Made by a program: the position numbers and the translations under genes | Assembly: GCA_013350335.1 (NCBI GenBank) | Contig: CM023539.1 | Span: 13,392,302 to 13,456,301, forward strand | Length of the DNA: 64,000 bases | Source: Chimonanthus salicifolius | Taxonomy: Eukaryota; Streptophyta; Magnoliopsida; Laurales; Calycanthaceae | Reading direction: 5' to 3' | Notes under the pieces: generated by a model | What the model was told of the DNA's origin: nothing | The model's database searches: none | The model's input: the letters and a program-made list of their open reading frames with translations, nothing else | Shown here: positions 1-12,494 of the stretch, piece by piece | Layout of the letters: each line of letters begins with the position of its first letter | Numbering within the stretch: the first letter of the stretch is position 1

Positions 1-2624
1 GAAACCGACAGGGTGTAGTCCCTATACTGACATTTAACCGGGACTAACCAGGAGAGTGTCAATTTCTCATACTCCTGCGCAGGTTTCGGGACTTCTCTAA
101 CCCTAGAGCTTTTATGGCCCAATTTAATGCATTTTTCTTTGTAACCAATGGACATGGCCAATTCATAACAGTTTGTTCAATCAATCCAATCATCATATTA
201 GATACAAACCCAAGGCTTGGTTCTAGTTAATGCCAGTCCCATCCCATGCCACATGCATGAGGTATGTGTGTGTAAGATGCCAAGTCAATTTCATTTGTAT
301 CTCCTCAATTCTTTCCAAAACATATCATTCATATGTCCAAAGGTAACTTAATCAAACCACATGTATTTGAAATAAACCAGTTCATCATTCATCATACCAT
401 AATCAGGTTCTTTCAAGATAAATCAGCACATCACATGTTCAATGTATCATCATTTCAGAAGTACACATCATTTAAACCATAAATTGTAAAGCCTCATTGG
501 TATAAAGTATTCCACTTGCACAACTACACATATTTCATTGCAATTCATAAATTATAAGCAAGTCCAATGGTCATGCATAATGATAGGAAAAATAAACATA
601 ATATCACTCTTAGTGCTTCAACAAAGTAGGATCACCTACTTCTTTGATGGTATTCACCAAATGAGAGAATTACAAATCGACAGGTACAACGCCGGGGTCA
701 CTCTCGAATCGTTCGTTCATTTTTATGTATATCAAAACATCATAATCAAGTCATTACACTTAACCCAATTAATTGTCCTTAATTTCCAAATCAATCTTGT
801 TACTTTCATTAATAAGGTCTTTGTTCAAAGTTTAGAGTCAGTTATTAAGTGATTAAAACTAAGTTTATCAGCTTATGAAATTCAGTCCCTAAGTTGTCTA
901 TAATGGACATAAATCTTAGTTTAAGAGTTGTCCAAAAACTGGGCCTGATATGTAACAAAAATGTGGTTGTTGGGTGTTAAGGATAGCAAAAACAGTCCTG
1001 CATTTTCAAATGTTTTAAGATATGAAAGTCAGTCCCATTTTCAAAGGTTTTAAGACACAACCAATAAATGGGTCTAAAATCAGCCAACAAAGAGCCCTAA
1101 TTTCAGTCGATCATGGATTGAAAAATCAGTCCCAAGACATCCACTTATGCCCATCACTTCAGCATCTAGAAATTTACAGAAATCATAAAAATATAGTAAT
1201 TTATTAACCTATCAATTCAAATGCAATGTCCCTGAACTTTTTACTGGAGGTTCCACTTTAGGTCATCTAATCCCAGTTAAAATTTTACGGAAATTCGAGA
1301 CCTACAGATTAAGATAAAAATTCCTCATTGAACTGCTGTAAAATAAATTCACAGTTTTGGACTGTACATCCAGTCCACCTTGGCGACCACGGCTTGAGGC
1401 ATCAGATGGCATTTCTTGGCCCTCAAAATTTTATAGCAGATATATCTATTTGTTTAGATGAACGAAGACAAAAAAAATTTATAGCAATACAATAGTTATT
1501 CACCGAGTTATAAATTTTGCAACATACGCTGATTGAAACTGTCTCAGATCTTAATTCAGATTTTAATCTCAAAAAGGGCCATTAACAAAGGTATTAAAAC
1601 TGATCCAATTCCTTTGAAATTTTTACTGGAGTCTCATATGGTTGTGAACTACCTCCATAAACAATTTCACTGAGATCAGATGATCAGATACCAAGATATA
1701 GATTTTACATTGAAGAGCTGCAAAACTGTCCCAAAAGAAATCAGAGCCAAAATTTAGTATAAATCATAGTTTATCTAATCTTATAAGAGGGTTTTGTTTC
1801 TAAGCCACTTCTAAGCCTCAAATTCAGTTTTAATAGTAAGATTGAAGGGGAAACTAACCTCTTATGGAGCTTTTTCAAACAAAAATTCTCCATCAAGCTT
1901 TCCAAAACGAATCAAAGAGGAAGAATAAGAAGAAGGACTGTTGCTGTCACTAAACTTGATCTGTTGGTGTCTTCCTTTTGTTTGATTCGAATTTTTTTCT
2001 TGCTGGTTGAAGGTTAGGGAAAAGAGAATCGGTTGGAAAGAGAAGAGAAGTATCAGCTGAGAAGAGAATAAGAAGGGGCATCGGTTGCATGGGCTTTCTT
2101 TTTGTTGATTTCTAGCTCATGGAGTATGGGTTTCCTACTGTTTTCAGGCAAGATGGGTTTTCCCTCTTTTCTGTTGAGAAGGCCACTGTTGCAGTGATTT
2201 CCCATCCCCTCTCAGCGTGAGAAGGGGATCTTGCCTTCGCTTTTCGGTGGAGCAGCTCAAGGGAGGGTCGGGTAGTTTAGTTTACACATGGGTTTTGCCA
2301 TGTCACCACTCGATGGGACCCAGTTGACATGAGACCATGCTAATGTAGCCCACTACATCAACTAATGTGTATTAAAACACCAATAATCTCCACCAATTTA
2401 TTTAATTTATTTAAATTAAATTCTAATAACTCCGTTAACTTCTAATGTTACCATCAATTATATTTGACACCAAAATTCCCACATAACTTAATTAATTTGA
2501 TTATTAACTTTCTACTCATCAAAATTTCTCAAAAATTCTCACCTTGGATATAAAATTCCAATTTTATGCAAAATACATCTTGAAAATACATCGGGCATCA
2601 GGGTCGAATTCTTGGGTCGTTACA
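1..2624 (-). mobile_element. LTR of a Ty3/gypsy-type element, cut by the window edge
   Basis: Read on the minus strand, the right boundary begins TGTAACGACCCAAG, the usual plant gypsy LTR start (TGTAAC followed by CCC). The sequence continues leftwards for at least 2.6 kb without a believable reading frame, so the other end lies outside the window. The boundary base is inferred from the TGTAAC start only, because the partner end and the target duplication cannot be seen. The short ORFs inside are not coding. It may be a solo LTR or the end of a complete element. Confidence 0.5.
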
Positions 2625-3330
2625 CTTTTGCCCTAAGTCCTTGGGCAGTTAGCTTTTCTGGTCATCTCTTTCTCAAGGTGAAGCAGCACATAAGAAAAGG
2701 GATATTTCAAGGAGGAGAGATGTTGAAACACACGGCATGGTATGTGTAGACGGCCTTTTGGCCATATCATGGAAGAGATTGTTGCCTCTGGCCGAGTGCA
2801 ACATGGTGGAGGGCCATTGTGACCACCACAGGACTTCATTGATGAAGACCTAGGTCTTGCGGCGTGCATGCATAGCAGATGCATGATGATGGTGCGTGGT
2901 GATGGATGGATGATGCATGTGGACAGACATATGCATAGAGGCACTGAAGGTGTTGTGAAGACACTGAAAGGTGTTGTGTAGGAGACAAAGTAGGAAGCAA
3001 ATTAGGGAGCAGGTTAGAAGAAAGGATTCTTCTAGAGATGGACAATGCAGAGAACAGCAAGTGTGATTCAATTGTGGTTGCGGGTAGCAATAGTCTTTCT
3101 GTACAAGGGTTTCAGGACTTGGGTTTCAAATGTGTATCTTGTATTGATGTTCTCTCTTGTCTCTCGTAATGGGTAATTGCTCCATGGACGTAGGCAAGTG
3201 TTTGCTGAACCACGTAAATCTCGCTATCCAGATTTATGGTGTGGCATCGTGTTTTGATTCATGTAAATCCGTTGACTGGTTGATTATTTCAAACATACTA
3301 TTATTCCTAACAATTTATTGGGTTGATTTT
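2625..3330 (+). mobile_element. Possible Ty1/copia LTR fragment
   Basis: The stretch around 3100-3310 resembles the transcribed part of plant copia LTRs: text such as 'gtgtatcttgtattg', 'tctctcgtaatgggtaattgctcc' and 'gaaccacgtaaat' is typical of sequence near the end of such LTRs. No paired LTR, primer site or target duplication was found, so this is resemblance only. The left part (2625-3090) is unassigned. Confidence 0.3.
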
Positions 3331-4838
3331 ATAAAGTTAATTAACTTGGATTCAGCAAGTAATTGTGCCATTAATTAACTGAGTTTGAACTGTTGAAACT
3401 TAACCTCATTGGTAATCGTTTTGATTCTAGGCGAGCAAAGTCAAGGACCATTTGAATTTACTGTTTTCAATGTCAAACCAAATTGTTACTGGACCTGAAA
3501 CCAGCCATACAGTCCATATTTTTCAGACGTGTTCAAGCCCAAAATATTGACATATTTCGGGCCTGAAGCGCCCTCAAATCCAACTAAATTTGGCCAGATA
3601 AACCGTGTCAAGACTCAGTTTCTAGGCTTGGAAAAATTCAGCTTGCTGCTACTTACTTAAAGTCCTGCAGTACAAAATACAACCTCGTTTGCAGTCCATA
3701 AGGTCAATGTGAATGGAGCATTGAACCCACTATGTTCGATTTAGTCTTCAATCCAAGTAGACCCGATTTGGGCCTGAGTTTGTGTTAAAACTCGATGAGT
3801 TCAAGACTGTTTTGTCGATTTAATCGCCAGCAAGTTCAATACATTTTGCAACCGTGCAACATGATTTTAATGAATTGACCCAATTTGTCCAAATTAAGTA
3901 AAATTGGGGTTATTTTTTAGACCCAATGGTTGCTTAGACATCCCTTTTGGTTTCTTCCACTATCAGGGTATCTGGATCGTGTCAGAGTTTCCGCTAAGAG
4001 ATTGAGGTTGGGTGCCCTACCCTACCCAGTATCCATCACATTCACATGTGATGTATTAACATAAGGTATGTTATGTTATTGTTGATTATGCATTGATTGA
4101 ACATGCATGAATCTGAATTTGGTTGTGGATAGTTGATGTCGTACAGATACACAGTGGGTTTTGCTTGGACTTGTGAAATTATGTATAGCATATGAGGGGT
4201 TTCTCATATGCAAGGTCCATGAGTGAGATCTATGTGTTGGATGATTGATTTAGCCGAGGAAGAGAATGGATGCTCCTCGTGCTTATCTTTGAGTTCTGTT
4301 ACTCTTAGATGGAGGAGTGTGTATCGGTTGGAGATGTATGGTTGATGTAAACCACGTGTTAAGCCGCCAATTGCAATGGCCGCATGTGTATGATATTATG
4401 ATTCATGTGTTGAGCTGAATTACAACAGGTCAAACATCATGTTTGAGTAGTCGAACCTTTTGACAATTTTCCAAACATTTTTTTTCTTAGATCTGGGTTG
4501 GACTTGGGTTTTGGATCATCTTTAATTCAACACCTTAGATTCTAGATTTGGGTCTTAGTTGTGGTTTGGGTTCACCGTAAGATCCGATTTAAGGTCCATT
4601 TTACCTGTGGGTTTGCAGCACACTGGAGATGATCTGCATCAAGCTTCTATTCTTTTAATAATCTTCAGGCAATATCTTCTGACTTCCAAAAGCAATGTTC
4701 TGATACTTGTTACAAAATTGATAACACAGAGGTACGAATAAACTGGAGCTCTAACACTTTCTAGCTGACCCATTGTCTTACGAAAATTAGGCCCCATATA
4801 AGGTGTGCATGGAAGACCATTTTTACCTTGGGTGATGG
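3331..4838. other. Unassigned intergenic DNA
   Basis: No exon-like codon run, RNA gene or clear transposon end was found. Parts around 4030-4440 have the look of degraded LTR DNA, but no boundaries are visible. Confidence 0.4.
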
Positions 4839-5213
4839 TAGGGTTGAAACTTGGGTCGGGTCTGGTCAGATGTTAATAAATCCAACCCCAACACATGTCA
4901 AAACTTATTGAACACACCCCGACCCAACCCAAATTATTGACCTGAATTACTCAAGTCGACCCGACCTAAATTTCTGACCCGACTGAACCCGAGTGTTGTT
5001 TTATAACTCGGTGCACTCGGGTTGAGTCGGGTTACGTCGAGTCAAGTCAAATTGATTTTAAATTTCTCAACCCAATCCAACCTAAATTTCATGCGGGTTT
5101 CTTTTTTCCAATCTGTCTCGATCTGAAATATACAAATACATAACGCAAACACACTAACTTCTCGAGTCGGGTCATGTAAGCCGGGTTAAAACCTAACCCA
5201 AGTTTCACCCCTA
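4839..5213. mobile_element. hAT-like MITE, copy 1 of a local family
   Basis: The element begins TAGGGTTGAAACTTGGGTCGGG and ends in CAAGTTTCACCCCTA, an imperfect terminal inverted repeat. The interior is full of 'cccgacccgaaccc' text. The flanks ggtgatgg and ggtaatag agree at 6 of 8 positions, consistent with an old 8-bp hAT target duplication. Related copies are at 21705-22058 and 51485-52242. No transposase is encoded. Confidence 0.55.
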
Positions 5214-5555
5214 GGTAATAGTCTCCTTTTGCTTCCCTTTTAAGAACATCTCATGCAACCCTCACCTTTTGATATCATTTATTTGGATTTTGGGTCCAAT
5301 GCAAGTTTTGACTAGATCAATAGTCATATATTTTATCACTTGCATTCATTTTTTTTTATTTGGAGTTTTGAGGCCTTGATCGTGTATTTTCTTATTTGTA
5401 ATCCTAATCAGGTTTTTGTTGGATGTTTCTAGAATTATGCATGTATTCATATTTCCTAAAGTGGAATTATCATATTATGCTTGTTATAAAAGAAAGTGGG
5501 ATGTTTCAAATCATGCAGAAATGTAGATCATATTATATGATTGGTCTATTTCCAG

Positions 5556-5990
5556 GTGTACAATCTTCACAGATCTCCATAATTTTGGGATCGGCCTCAT
5601 GAATTTGAACCAGAGAGGTTTTTAGTTGCAAGAGAAAGTGAAGGAATCCAACGATGGAGTGGTTTTGATCCATCCCGTAGTCATAGAGCAATGTATTCAA
5701 ATGAGGTGATCCTCGATTGTTTGTTGCCAACCACTTACACAAACTTTCTTTTGTAATGCTTTCATTGACTAACATTGTCCTGTTGCCAGATAATTTCAGA
5801 TTTTGCTTTTTTGCCCTTTGATAGAGGGCCATGCAAGTGTCTGGGAGACCAATTTGCGCTCATGGAATCAACTGTAACTTTGTCAATGCTATTTGCAGAA
5901 GTTTGACGTGAAGTTGAAAGGATCACCAGATTCTGTAGAACTTGTTATTGGTGCAACAATCCATACAAAAAATGGTATATGTGTTAAGAG
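5556..5990 (+). pseudogene. CYP97B-type cytochrome P450 pseudogene, 3' fragment
   Basis: Two adjacent exon-like blocks match the C-terminal part of plant CYP97B (carotenoid hydroxylase-clade P450s). Block A (5556-5705) follows a 'ttccag' acceptor and encodes VYNLHRSP, a stop (TAA 5580-5582), then [12 protein letters not shown] and FDPSRS. A short GT...AG intron (5706-5789) follows. Block B (5790-5990) encodes the heme-loop region as [16 protein letters not shown]: the heme-ligand Cys is kept, but the loop glycines and the conserved Arg are changed. A one-base insertion near 5890-5898 shifts the frame before [15 protein letters not shown] and GATIHTKNG. The upstream P450 exons (I-helix, ExxR) were not found. 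The retained intron argues for a duplicated gene fragment rather than a retrocopy. CYP97 is by far the best family; the B subfamily is from recalled sequence. Confidence 0.85.
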
Positions 5991-6749
5991 TAGGCTCTCA
6001 GTCCAAAAGACTAGTTTAATAGTCTCACTTCAGATCTCGGTTGGATATGTCAAAAATTTATATTTCAACTGGGCTTAAGGTTGACAATTTTCTAACCCAT
6101 TTCAGATTTGGATCGAAATTTGTTACTAAGCTCATACATAACAAAACCACTTGAATAGACATGCCTAAAATCAAATCTCTCATTAAATGTTACATTTAGC
6201 AGTGGCCAATGACCATAAAATTAATTATTCAGATGAACGGGAAAGAGACTTTGATATTCTTTTCAGTGTTCTTGTTTAGGTTTCTCCTTTCTTTTTATGA
6301 TTTTTTCATGGGCCAAAATAAGCGATCGGTTGAGAGAGCCAATACAATCATCTTTTTGGAACAATGCATAATCTTGATACTTAAATCTTGCCATTGCCAT
6401 GGTGTTGGATACATTCGGCAAAGCATTTATAAATCCATTTTTTAATAACCAACATCATGTAGATAACTGGAAGGTAAATTCGAAGTAGGAACACTTTATT
6501 CTCTTATTCAATCTTAGACCATCTCATAACTACATTGTACAAAATTGCATTATTGTAATGGAACAAGAGTTTTTTTATGACCAAAGGTATTTAGACGTCT
6601 CACACGTAGAGGACTTTTCTCGACTAAATCTTTTGGATCATGTACACATCTCCCTACACATACATATCCTATCCAAACAATAAAAAGTAACCCATGAAGA
6701 GTAGGCCAGAGGGGTTTTAGCGTTAAGGAAGAAGAGTTATTGGTCGTAT
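5991..6749. other. Unassigned intergenic DNA
   Basis: AT-rich sequence after the P450 fragment. Only short, non-conserved reading frames were seen and nothing was recognised. Confidence 0.4.
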
Positions 6750-7308
6750 TTTCTCACACTCCTCTTTGAAATGAAAGCATCTAGGTGGACCATCTATACC
6801 AGTGTGATCAGAACCGGACCGAACCGCAGTCTAACCCGCGGTTCGACATGAACCGCGGCGGCTGCGATTCGATTCTGGTTCAGAATTGGCTACGGGTCAA
6901 AGCCGCAGAAAACAGGTCAGAATCGCGGTTTTGACCCACAAACCGTGAGCCGTAGACCGCGGCTCACAAATTTTAAATTTTTTTAATTATTTTTTTTTAT
7001 TTTTTTCCTTTCAAAATTAAATTAGAAAATGTATATATTTGAAATATAAATATTTATTACCATTTCTATCACATATCTTTCACCATTTTGATATATTATT
7101 CAGAGTTTAAATATTATTTTTAATATTTATATTAATATTATTGGTAAAAAATAGCTTACTTAATTTTATATGTAATATTTATGTTATATTACTACTTGAC
7201 CGGCTTTTACCGGCTTTGACCGCGGTCGAATCCGGTTGAACCCAAAATGCCGACACATTCTTTCACACTCCTTTTTGAAACGATAGCATGTAGGTGGGCC
7301 ATCTATAC
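6750..7308. repeat. ~50-bp direct repeat bracketing a hAT-like MITE
   Basis: A segment of about 50 bases ('ctcacactcctctttgaaa...catctatac') at 6750-6799 recurs with a few changes at 7259-7308. Between the copies (about 6807-7240) is an element whose ends are GC-rich inverted repeats ('aaccggaccgaaccgcagtc' against 'gaccgcggtcgaatccggtt') around an AT-rich core. The direct repeats are too long for a target duplication, so local duplication or repair is likelier. Confidence 0.45.
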
Positions 7309-7912
7309 ACCACCATGGGCATGGGTCACATCACATTTATTAAATAAGTAATTACATGGTAGGCAATTATCTTCAGGGTAAAAAATCACAAAATCTCATA
7401 AGTTCACAATTTACCTCCACTGGTCCATTTTGAAAAGGCTTCAATACTAAGATTAGATTGTCATGAAAATTAACAACAATTATCAATAATTTCGTGTAAA
7501 GGTTTACATTCTAAATAGTGGATCGCACAACATATGACACCCACCTATTTTGGTAGATGTGTTCTGATTTGGGAAGATTACCACATTGAGAATAATCTCA
7601 TATTAAGAACATTACTCTTCCCTCTAAAAAATGCACACTCCACACAAATTAATTTTGTACACCATCCTGGCATTCCACCATCATGGTCAATGTATTTAGC
7701 ACGTAATTGTGTATCAAAATAGAGTTTTCAAGTGTTGAAATGCATTTTACTTAACTGTTAATTTTTTTGAAAAATGAAAGATTATAAGAAAATTCACTTA
7801 CATTGTCCAAGATAAGAGAGACTTGCAAGGAGGAAAAAAGGGTGGTCTGGACCTTTGCCATTAAATTTTGCCATGAAGTAGATTAGCAACGACGGATCTA
7901 AGAAACCCAAGG
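7309..7912. other. Unassigned intergenic DNA
   Basis: No gene, RNA or transposon boundary was recognised. Confidence 0.4.
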
Positions 7913-8200
7913 CCTTCTTCTTCATAGCCTTTTCAAATCGTTCTAGTGGCCGAATTCATATCACTCCATGCTGCCACAACCCACAGAGGCTGTCATTTTA
8001 AATTTTATTTTGTCTCTATTTGTTAAATCAGGCAAATATAATTAAAACCAGAGGTTTTCTTCTTCTTATTTAGCCTTTTCAAATCATTCAAAGGGCCAAA
8101 TACACATCACTCCATGCTGCCACATCCCACAGTGGTTGGCATTTTAAATTTTATTTTTGTCTCTATTTGCTCAATTAGGAAAATATAATAAAACACAACC
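7913..8200. repeat. Two-copy tandem duplication (~145 bp unit)
   Basis: The block 'agccttttcaaatcgttc...atcactccatgctgccacaacccacag...ttttattttgtctctatttg' at about 7913-8054 is repeated at about 8055-8200 with scattered substitutions. It does not code for anything recognisable. Confidence 0.6.
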
Positions 8201-8440
8201 ACATTGGTACCTAAATTGATTTCTTGCCAGCTACATAAGAGGACTTTCATGAATATTTTCATAAAAAGGTCTAATACTCTATCAAAATGTATCTTTCCTG
8301 ACAAAAATATGTTCATTACAGGTTTTCATAAATTTCTATTTTTTCCATTTCTTCTGAAAGTTTTTTGATAAAATAGTGTTTTGCACTACATATCTGTCAT
8401 TATACAGTGGATACATATGATGATGTGTCGTATCAATCGC

Positions 8441-9332
8441 TGTAATAACCTGACCCAAGATTTTAAGATTTTAGGAAAATTTGCAGATCTCCGAATTGGT
8501 TTTCGGGGTTCTGGTAGCTGTAGTTAGCGCATGGGCTCTCTGGCGAGCCTAAGTTTGCCTAGGCATTTTCATAATTTTGATTATTTAGAGATTTATCATG
8601 AGAAAATGTTTAAAAATTCACAGAACTCTAGAGTTCAATAATTAGACCTCCAAATTTGGCACACACAATCCTCTCAATTAGATACACCTGAGAAAAATAT
8701 AAACCTGCACAAGTCCACGGTGGAAGTCATCCGTTTGTATTTTTGAGTAGTTTTCGAGATTTACTAGAAATTGAAAATGATTTATTAAAATTATTTCCCT
8801 TTGTTGTTTTTCGACAAGAATTTAACTACAAGCGTGATCCTAGAATTTATGAAAAATATCAAATACCCTTTTTTGGCCCAAAAGCCATGATTTTAAGCAA
8901 AGACCTGTTTACATACACAACACAACTTACTATAAATAGCAAGTGGCCTTAGCTTTCAACAAAGCATCCTCTCCTTTGCCATTCCCGATGAGAGAACCAC
9001 AGTCATTCCATCTTATTTATCTCCTCCTTGCCATCGATCGCCATTGGTTGAGGGAGGGGAGCGATGGAGGGAGCCCCCCCTCTCCTCCCCACTCCCTCCC
9101 ACCCCAAGAGACTCGATCTCGCCGCTCGTCAGAAATTCTTACGAGCGGACCTTTGGATTTGTTGATGCACTTTGGATTTGTTGTTTTTGCAGCCAAACAC
9201 GACCGAATTTGGATATTTCTTCATTCTTTCTCTACCATTTGCTTTCCCTACTTTCACTTCGGTATATTGATTCGTTATTTTTAATGTATTTGAAGTTGGA
9301 AATGTTTTAGAAATGATTTTCCATCATAAAGT
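8441..9332 (+). mobile_element. Older LTR, left part, split by a later LTR insertion
   Basis: Begins TGTAATAACCTGACCC, the same class of start as the two solo LTRs to the right, with a TATA-like 'ctataaatagc' at about 8931. It is interrupted at 9332 by the solo LTR at 9333-12494 and appears to resume at 12495. Its far end was not identified. A CT/G-rich block at 9040-9120 produces spurious ORFs. Confidence 0.4.
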
Positions 9333-12300
9333 TGTAATACCCTGATCTAGATTAGGCGTAGTTTAACTTAATAAATCTTATTTAACCGGTTAATCTCAAA
9401 GATTAAGGTTAGGGCTTTGAGGGAAGCCCAGGTGTGGCTCAATCTGAGCTCAGAAGCTCAATGATCCAGCTCGTCCAGCTGGAGGGGCATTTTGGTAATT
9501 TACCGCTTCTAGTTATTATTTTTTTATAAATTATGTTGTTATGTGATTATTATTAGTTGATAATATTCTCCTTAGTCAAGGAATTGTATTTCTCAGTTTA
9601 AAATAATTTTTATTTTCAGAAATTAGTATTTAAAACCGCCCATCGAAACCCCGAAAGGGAGTAATGATTATTTTAAATGATTTTGGAAATGAGATAAATT
9701 TTGAAATAAGTATTTTATGTTAGACCATTTTAACTATGATCTAGTTATCCTTTGAACCCCAAAAATGAGGTTTCTAAATTGTTTTATTTAACATTTGTTT
9801 AATTAAGTAAATAGTATTAAATTATGGTTTTTAGTGAGAGATAAATCTCAAAATTTTTATGGTGAGTAAGGTTTTTAAAACCCAACTTATCTGTAAAGTT
9901 AGATTAAGATTTTGAGTTTTCAAAATCATGCTTTCAGTTTAAAATCGGTTTTTTATTAAAACTGGACTTAATTGCAAATTGGGAAAATGGGAGGGACTGA
10001 TCTGCAATCAGTCCAAACAGTATGGTTACTATTTGGAACGTCATTGGTAGCTGCATGCAACCGCATGCAGTGGCTGTCTAGCCACCTTTCCTGGCTGAAT
10101 TCCTATAAATTCAGCCCCCTAGCTCAGTTGTTAACTCCCTCAAACTTTTTTCTCTTCTCTATCCCAGCTGCCTGAAAACCAGACCAGCCGATCCCTTCCC
10201 TCTCTGTTTTTCCTGTTTCAGTCACCCGTAGCTTAAGAGGGAAAGATTTTCAAAAGACTGGATTTTAGCCCAGGAACTCCAGTGAAGGTAACCACTGTGT
10301 TCCTTTTCAAATTCTAGGTGGTTTAGAATCAAGAAAAAACTAGGTTTGGTTAAGTTTTGGGTGTGTAAAATGGTTTTGAAGTTTAAAGAAAATCTTGATT
10401 TTTAGTGTACCAGTGAGCTCTTCGTTTTAAAATCGGTTGGCCTACTGAGCTTCAAAGCTCCAAACTATTCCCTATGAAAAGAGGACTCCCAGAGAAGTCC
10501 ATCGGACCGACTAGGTGTGGAAACCGAATCTAGGAAACCCACTATTTCCGGATTCACATTTCACAGTGTGGCTGTCGTCACTGTTTGTTGTTGCAGACAG
10601 TGGAGGAAAACGGCTCTCAGACGGTCCGAGAGCTGAGCTTCGGACGGTCCGAACCCTTCGGATGGTCCGAGAGGACCCTTTGGGCATCCTGAGCTTCACC
10701 CGAAGCCTAGAAGCGCCCGAGGCTAGCTTGACTCAACCGGACGATCTGAGCAGAGCTCGGAAGGACCGAACCCCACTCGGACGATCCGAGTCTCACTTCG
10801 GATGTTCCAAAGTGCATAGACCCACCGACACTTATTTTTCTCTGTTTTTCAGTTCGGATGGACTTCGGATGATCCGAGACCCAATCTTCAGACGATCCGA
10901 AGTCAGACCCATGATCCGAGGTCAGTGACTAGTTTAGGCGTGGTTTGGATGATCCGAAGCCATAGTACCTGATTCCGAGGCATGTTCCGATGGGCCCAGT
11001 TTTTGAAGTGTAAAATGTTCTTGTTTGATGGTTATTGATTGCATGTGATTTTAGTACCCCATTGTTAAATTAAAATGTGTACTAACCCTCTTCTCTTATT
11101 ACTATAGTGTATATACTATTATATTCACTTCCAGTCCGACTCTATTGGTCGGGCACTGAGTGATCTCACTTTCAAGCCGACGCTATATTTGTTGGGCACT
11201 GAGTGACCTAAGAATCTATACCTAACTCAATAAGTCAATCTAGTTAATACTTAGAAGACAATATGAGTTTTGGAGTGAGCACTTTTTTATTTACTATACT
11301 GTGGATTATTGTAACTTAAAATGGTTAGACACTAAGTACTAGACTCAATTCCATGTACCTTGGATATTTTTGGGAAAACGTGGGATTTCGAAATACTACT
11401 TGTGTGTATGTATTTGATGCATGTATATTGATTGTGCACTTGTCTGTTTGTTTGAACAGAGACCGCGAAACCACACATATACGGTGAGGGAACTTGACTT
11501 TGCAGTAGATGTAAACAGGTTTTGTTACTTGAGATGGATTTTGAGCAATGAGTGGTTTCATGTTGATGAACCCACTCATGTGCCTAGACATGATGCACTA
11601 TAGTAAGAGTGCTTATGATGATGGTGAATATTATGATATTGATCATATGAGATGTGATACTGCTTCCACGTACCTTTTACTATTGAACCATCGCCGAGCT
11701 GAAGTGTCGGTTACGTCTACTGGACCAGGTGGGTCGACAGTGACTGGCAATGTGTGTCAGTACCGGTTTGAGGTGCATACAGGAGATGTACTTGTAAGGA
11801 TGTATTTTGACCGTGTCGGGACTTAATACTATTGGTGTCAAGATAGTATCTACGGGTAGCGGTGGATGACAGTAGTATTGGAAAAGAAATGATGAATTAT
11901 GGGACTGATGATGATATTATGCTTATTTGTTATCAAGCATGAGATGTTATTACAACTGTTGATTATTGCTAACCTGTTATTTACTTTAAAACTGCACTGT
12001 TATATTTCCTTCACTGGGCTAGTTAGCTCACCCCACTCACCTTTCAGGAGATGAACTCGAGGAGGAGAACCTTCTATTTCAAGCTTACGGTGGATAAGCT
12101 GCGGCGTTGCTTTGGGATTCCCACTGAGGGGAATACCCTTGTATTTGCTTTTTGGTTCTTGGAACCATTTTCTTTTGTAAAGTACCGGGTGTGGTACTTG
12201 TTTTGTTTAAATGTGATGTATTGAAAACTACTATGCTTCTGTAGTTACTCTGATGTGATTTTTGAAATAATAATTCGATGGTTGGAATTATGTGATTATA

Positions 12301-12494
12301 TATGTGTTGTTACTTTGGTGTCTATTGTTGGGTAGACTTATGCTATATGTCTGAGTCCACATGTTGGGATCATGTGTGACCTTTGAGCCCAACTATTGAT
12401 CCGGCCTAATTAGAATGCTTGTATTAGTTTAGTTTCCAAAAAAAAAAAAATATCAATCGCGTTTTGGGCCCACCCTTCGGGTCGGAGCGTGACA
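9333..12494 (+). mobile_element. Solo LTR of a Ty3/gypsy-type element (3.16 kb)
   Basis: The start is TGTAATACCCTGATC and the end is GGGTCGGAGCGTGACA, the palindromic TGTAA.../...TGACA termini of plant gypsy LTRs. The flanking 5-mers are aaagt (9328-9332) and aaagc (12495-12499), a one-mismatch target duplication. There is no primer-binding site, gag or pol, so it is a solo LTR left by recombination. A TATA-like 'cctataaattc' is at about 10103. A cluster of short palindromic motifs built on TTCGGAyGrTCCGA occupies 10610-10970 and gives rise to a spurious 137-codon ORF. Confidence 0.8.

Noticed and set aside
5533..5832. Minus-strand 99-codon ORF
   Set aside because: It is the antisense shadow of the CYP97B pseudogene on the plus strand.
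8943..9310. Overlapping ORFs of 88-113 codons
   Set aside because: They sit in an LTR leader downstream of a TATA-like box, with no conserved protein text.
10515..10928. 137-codon ORF as a gene
   Set aside because: It lies wholly inside a solo LTR and is built from repeated palindromic motifs.
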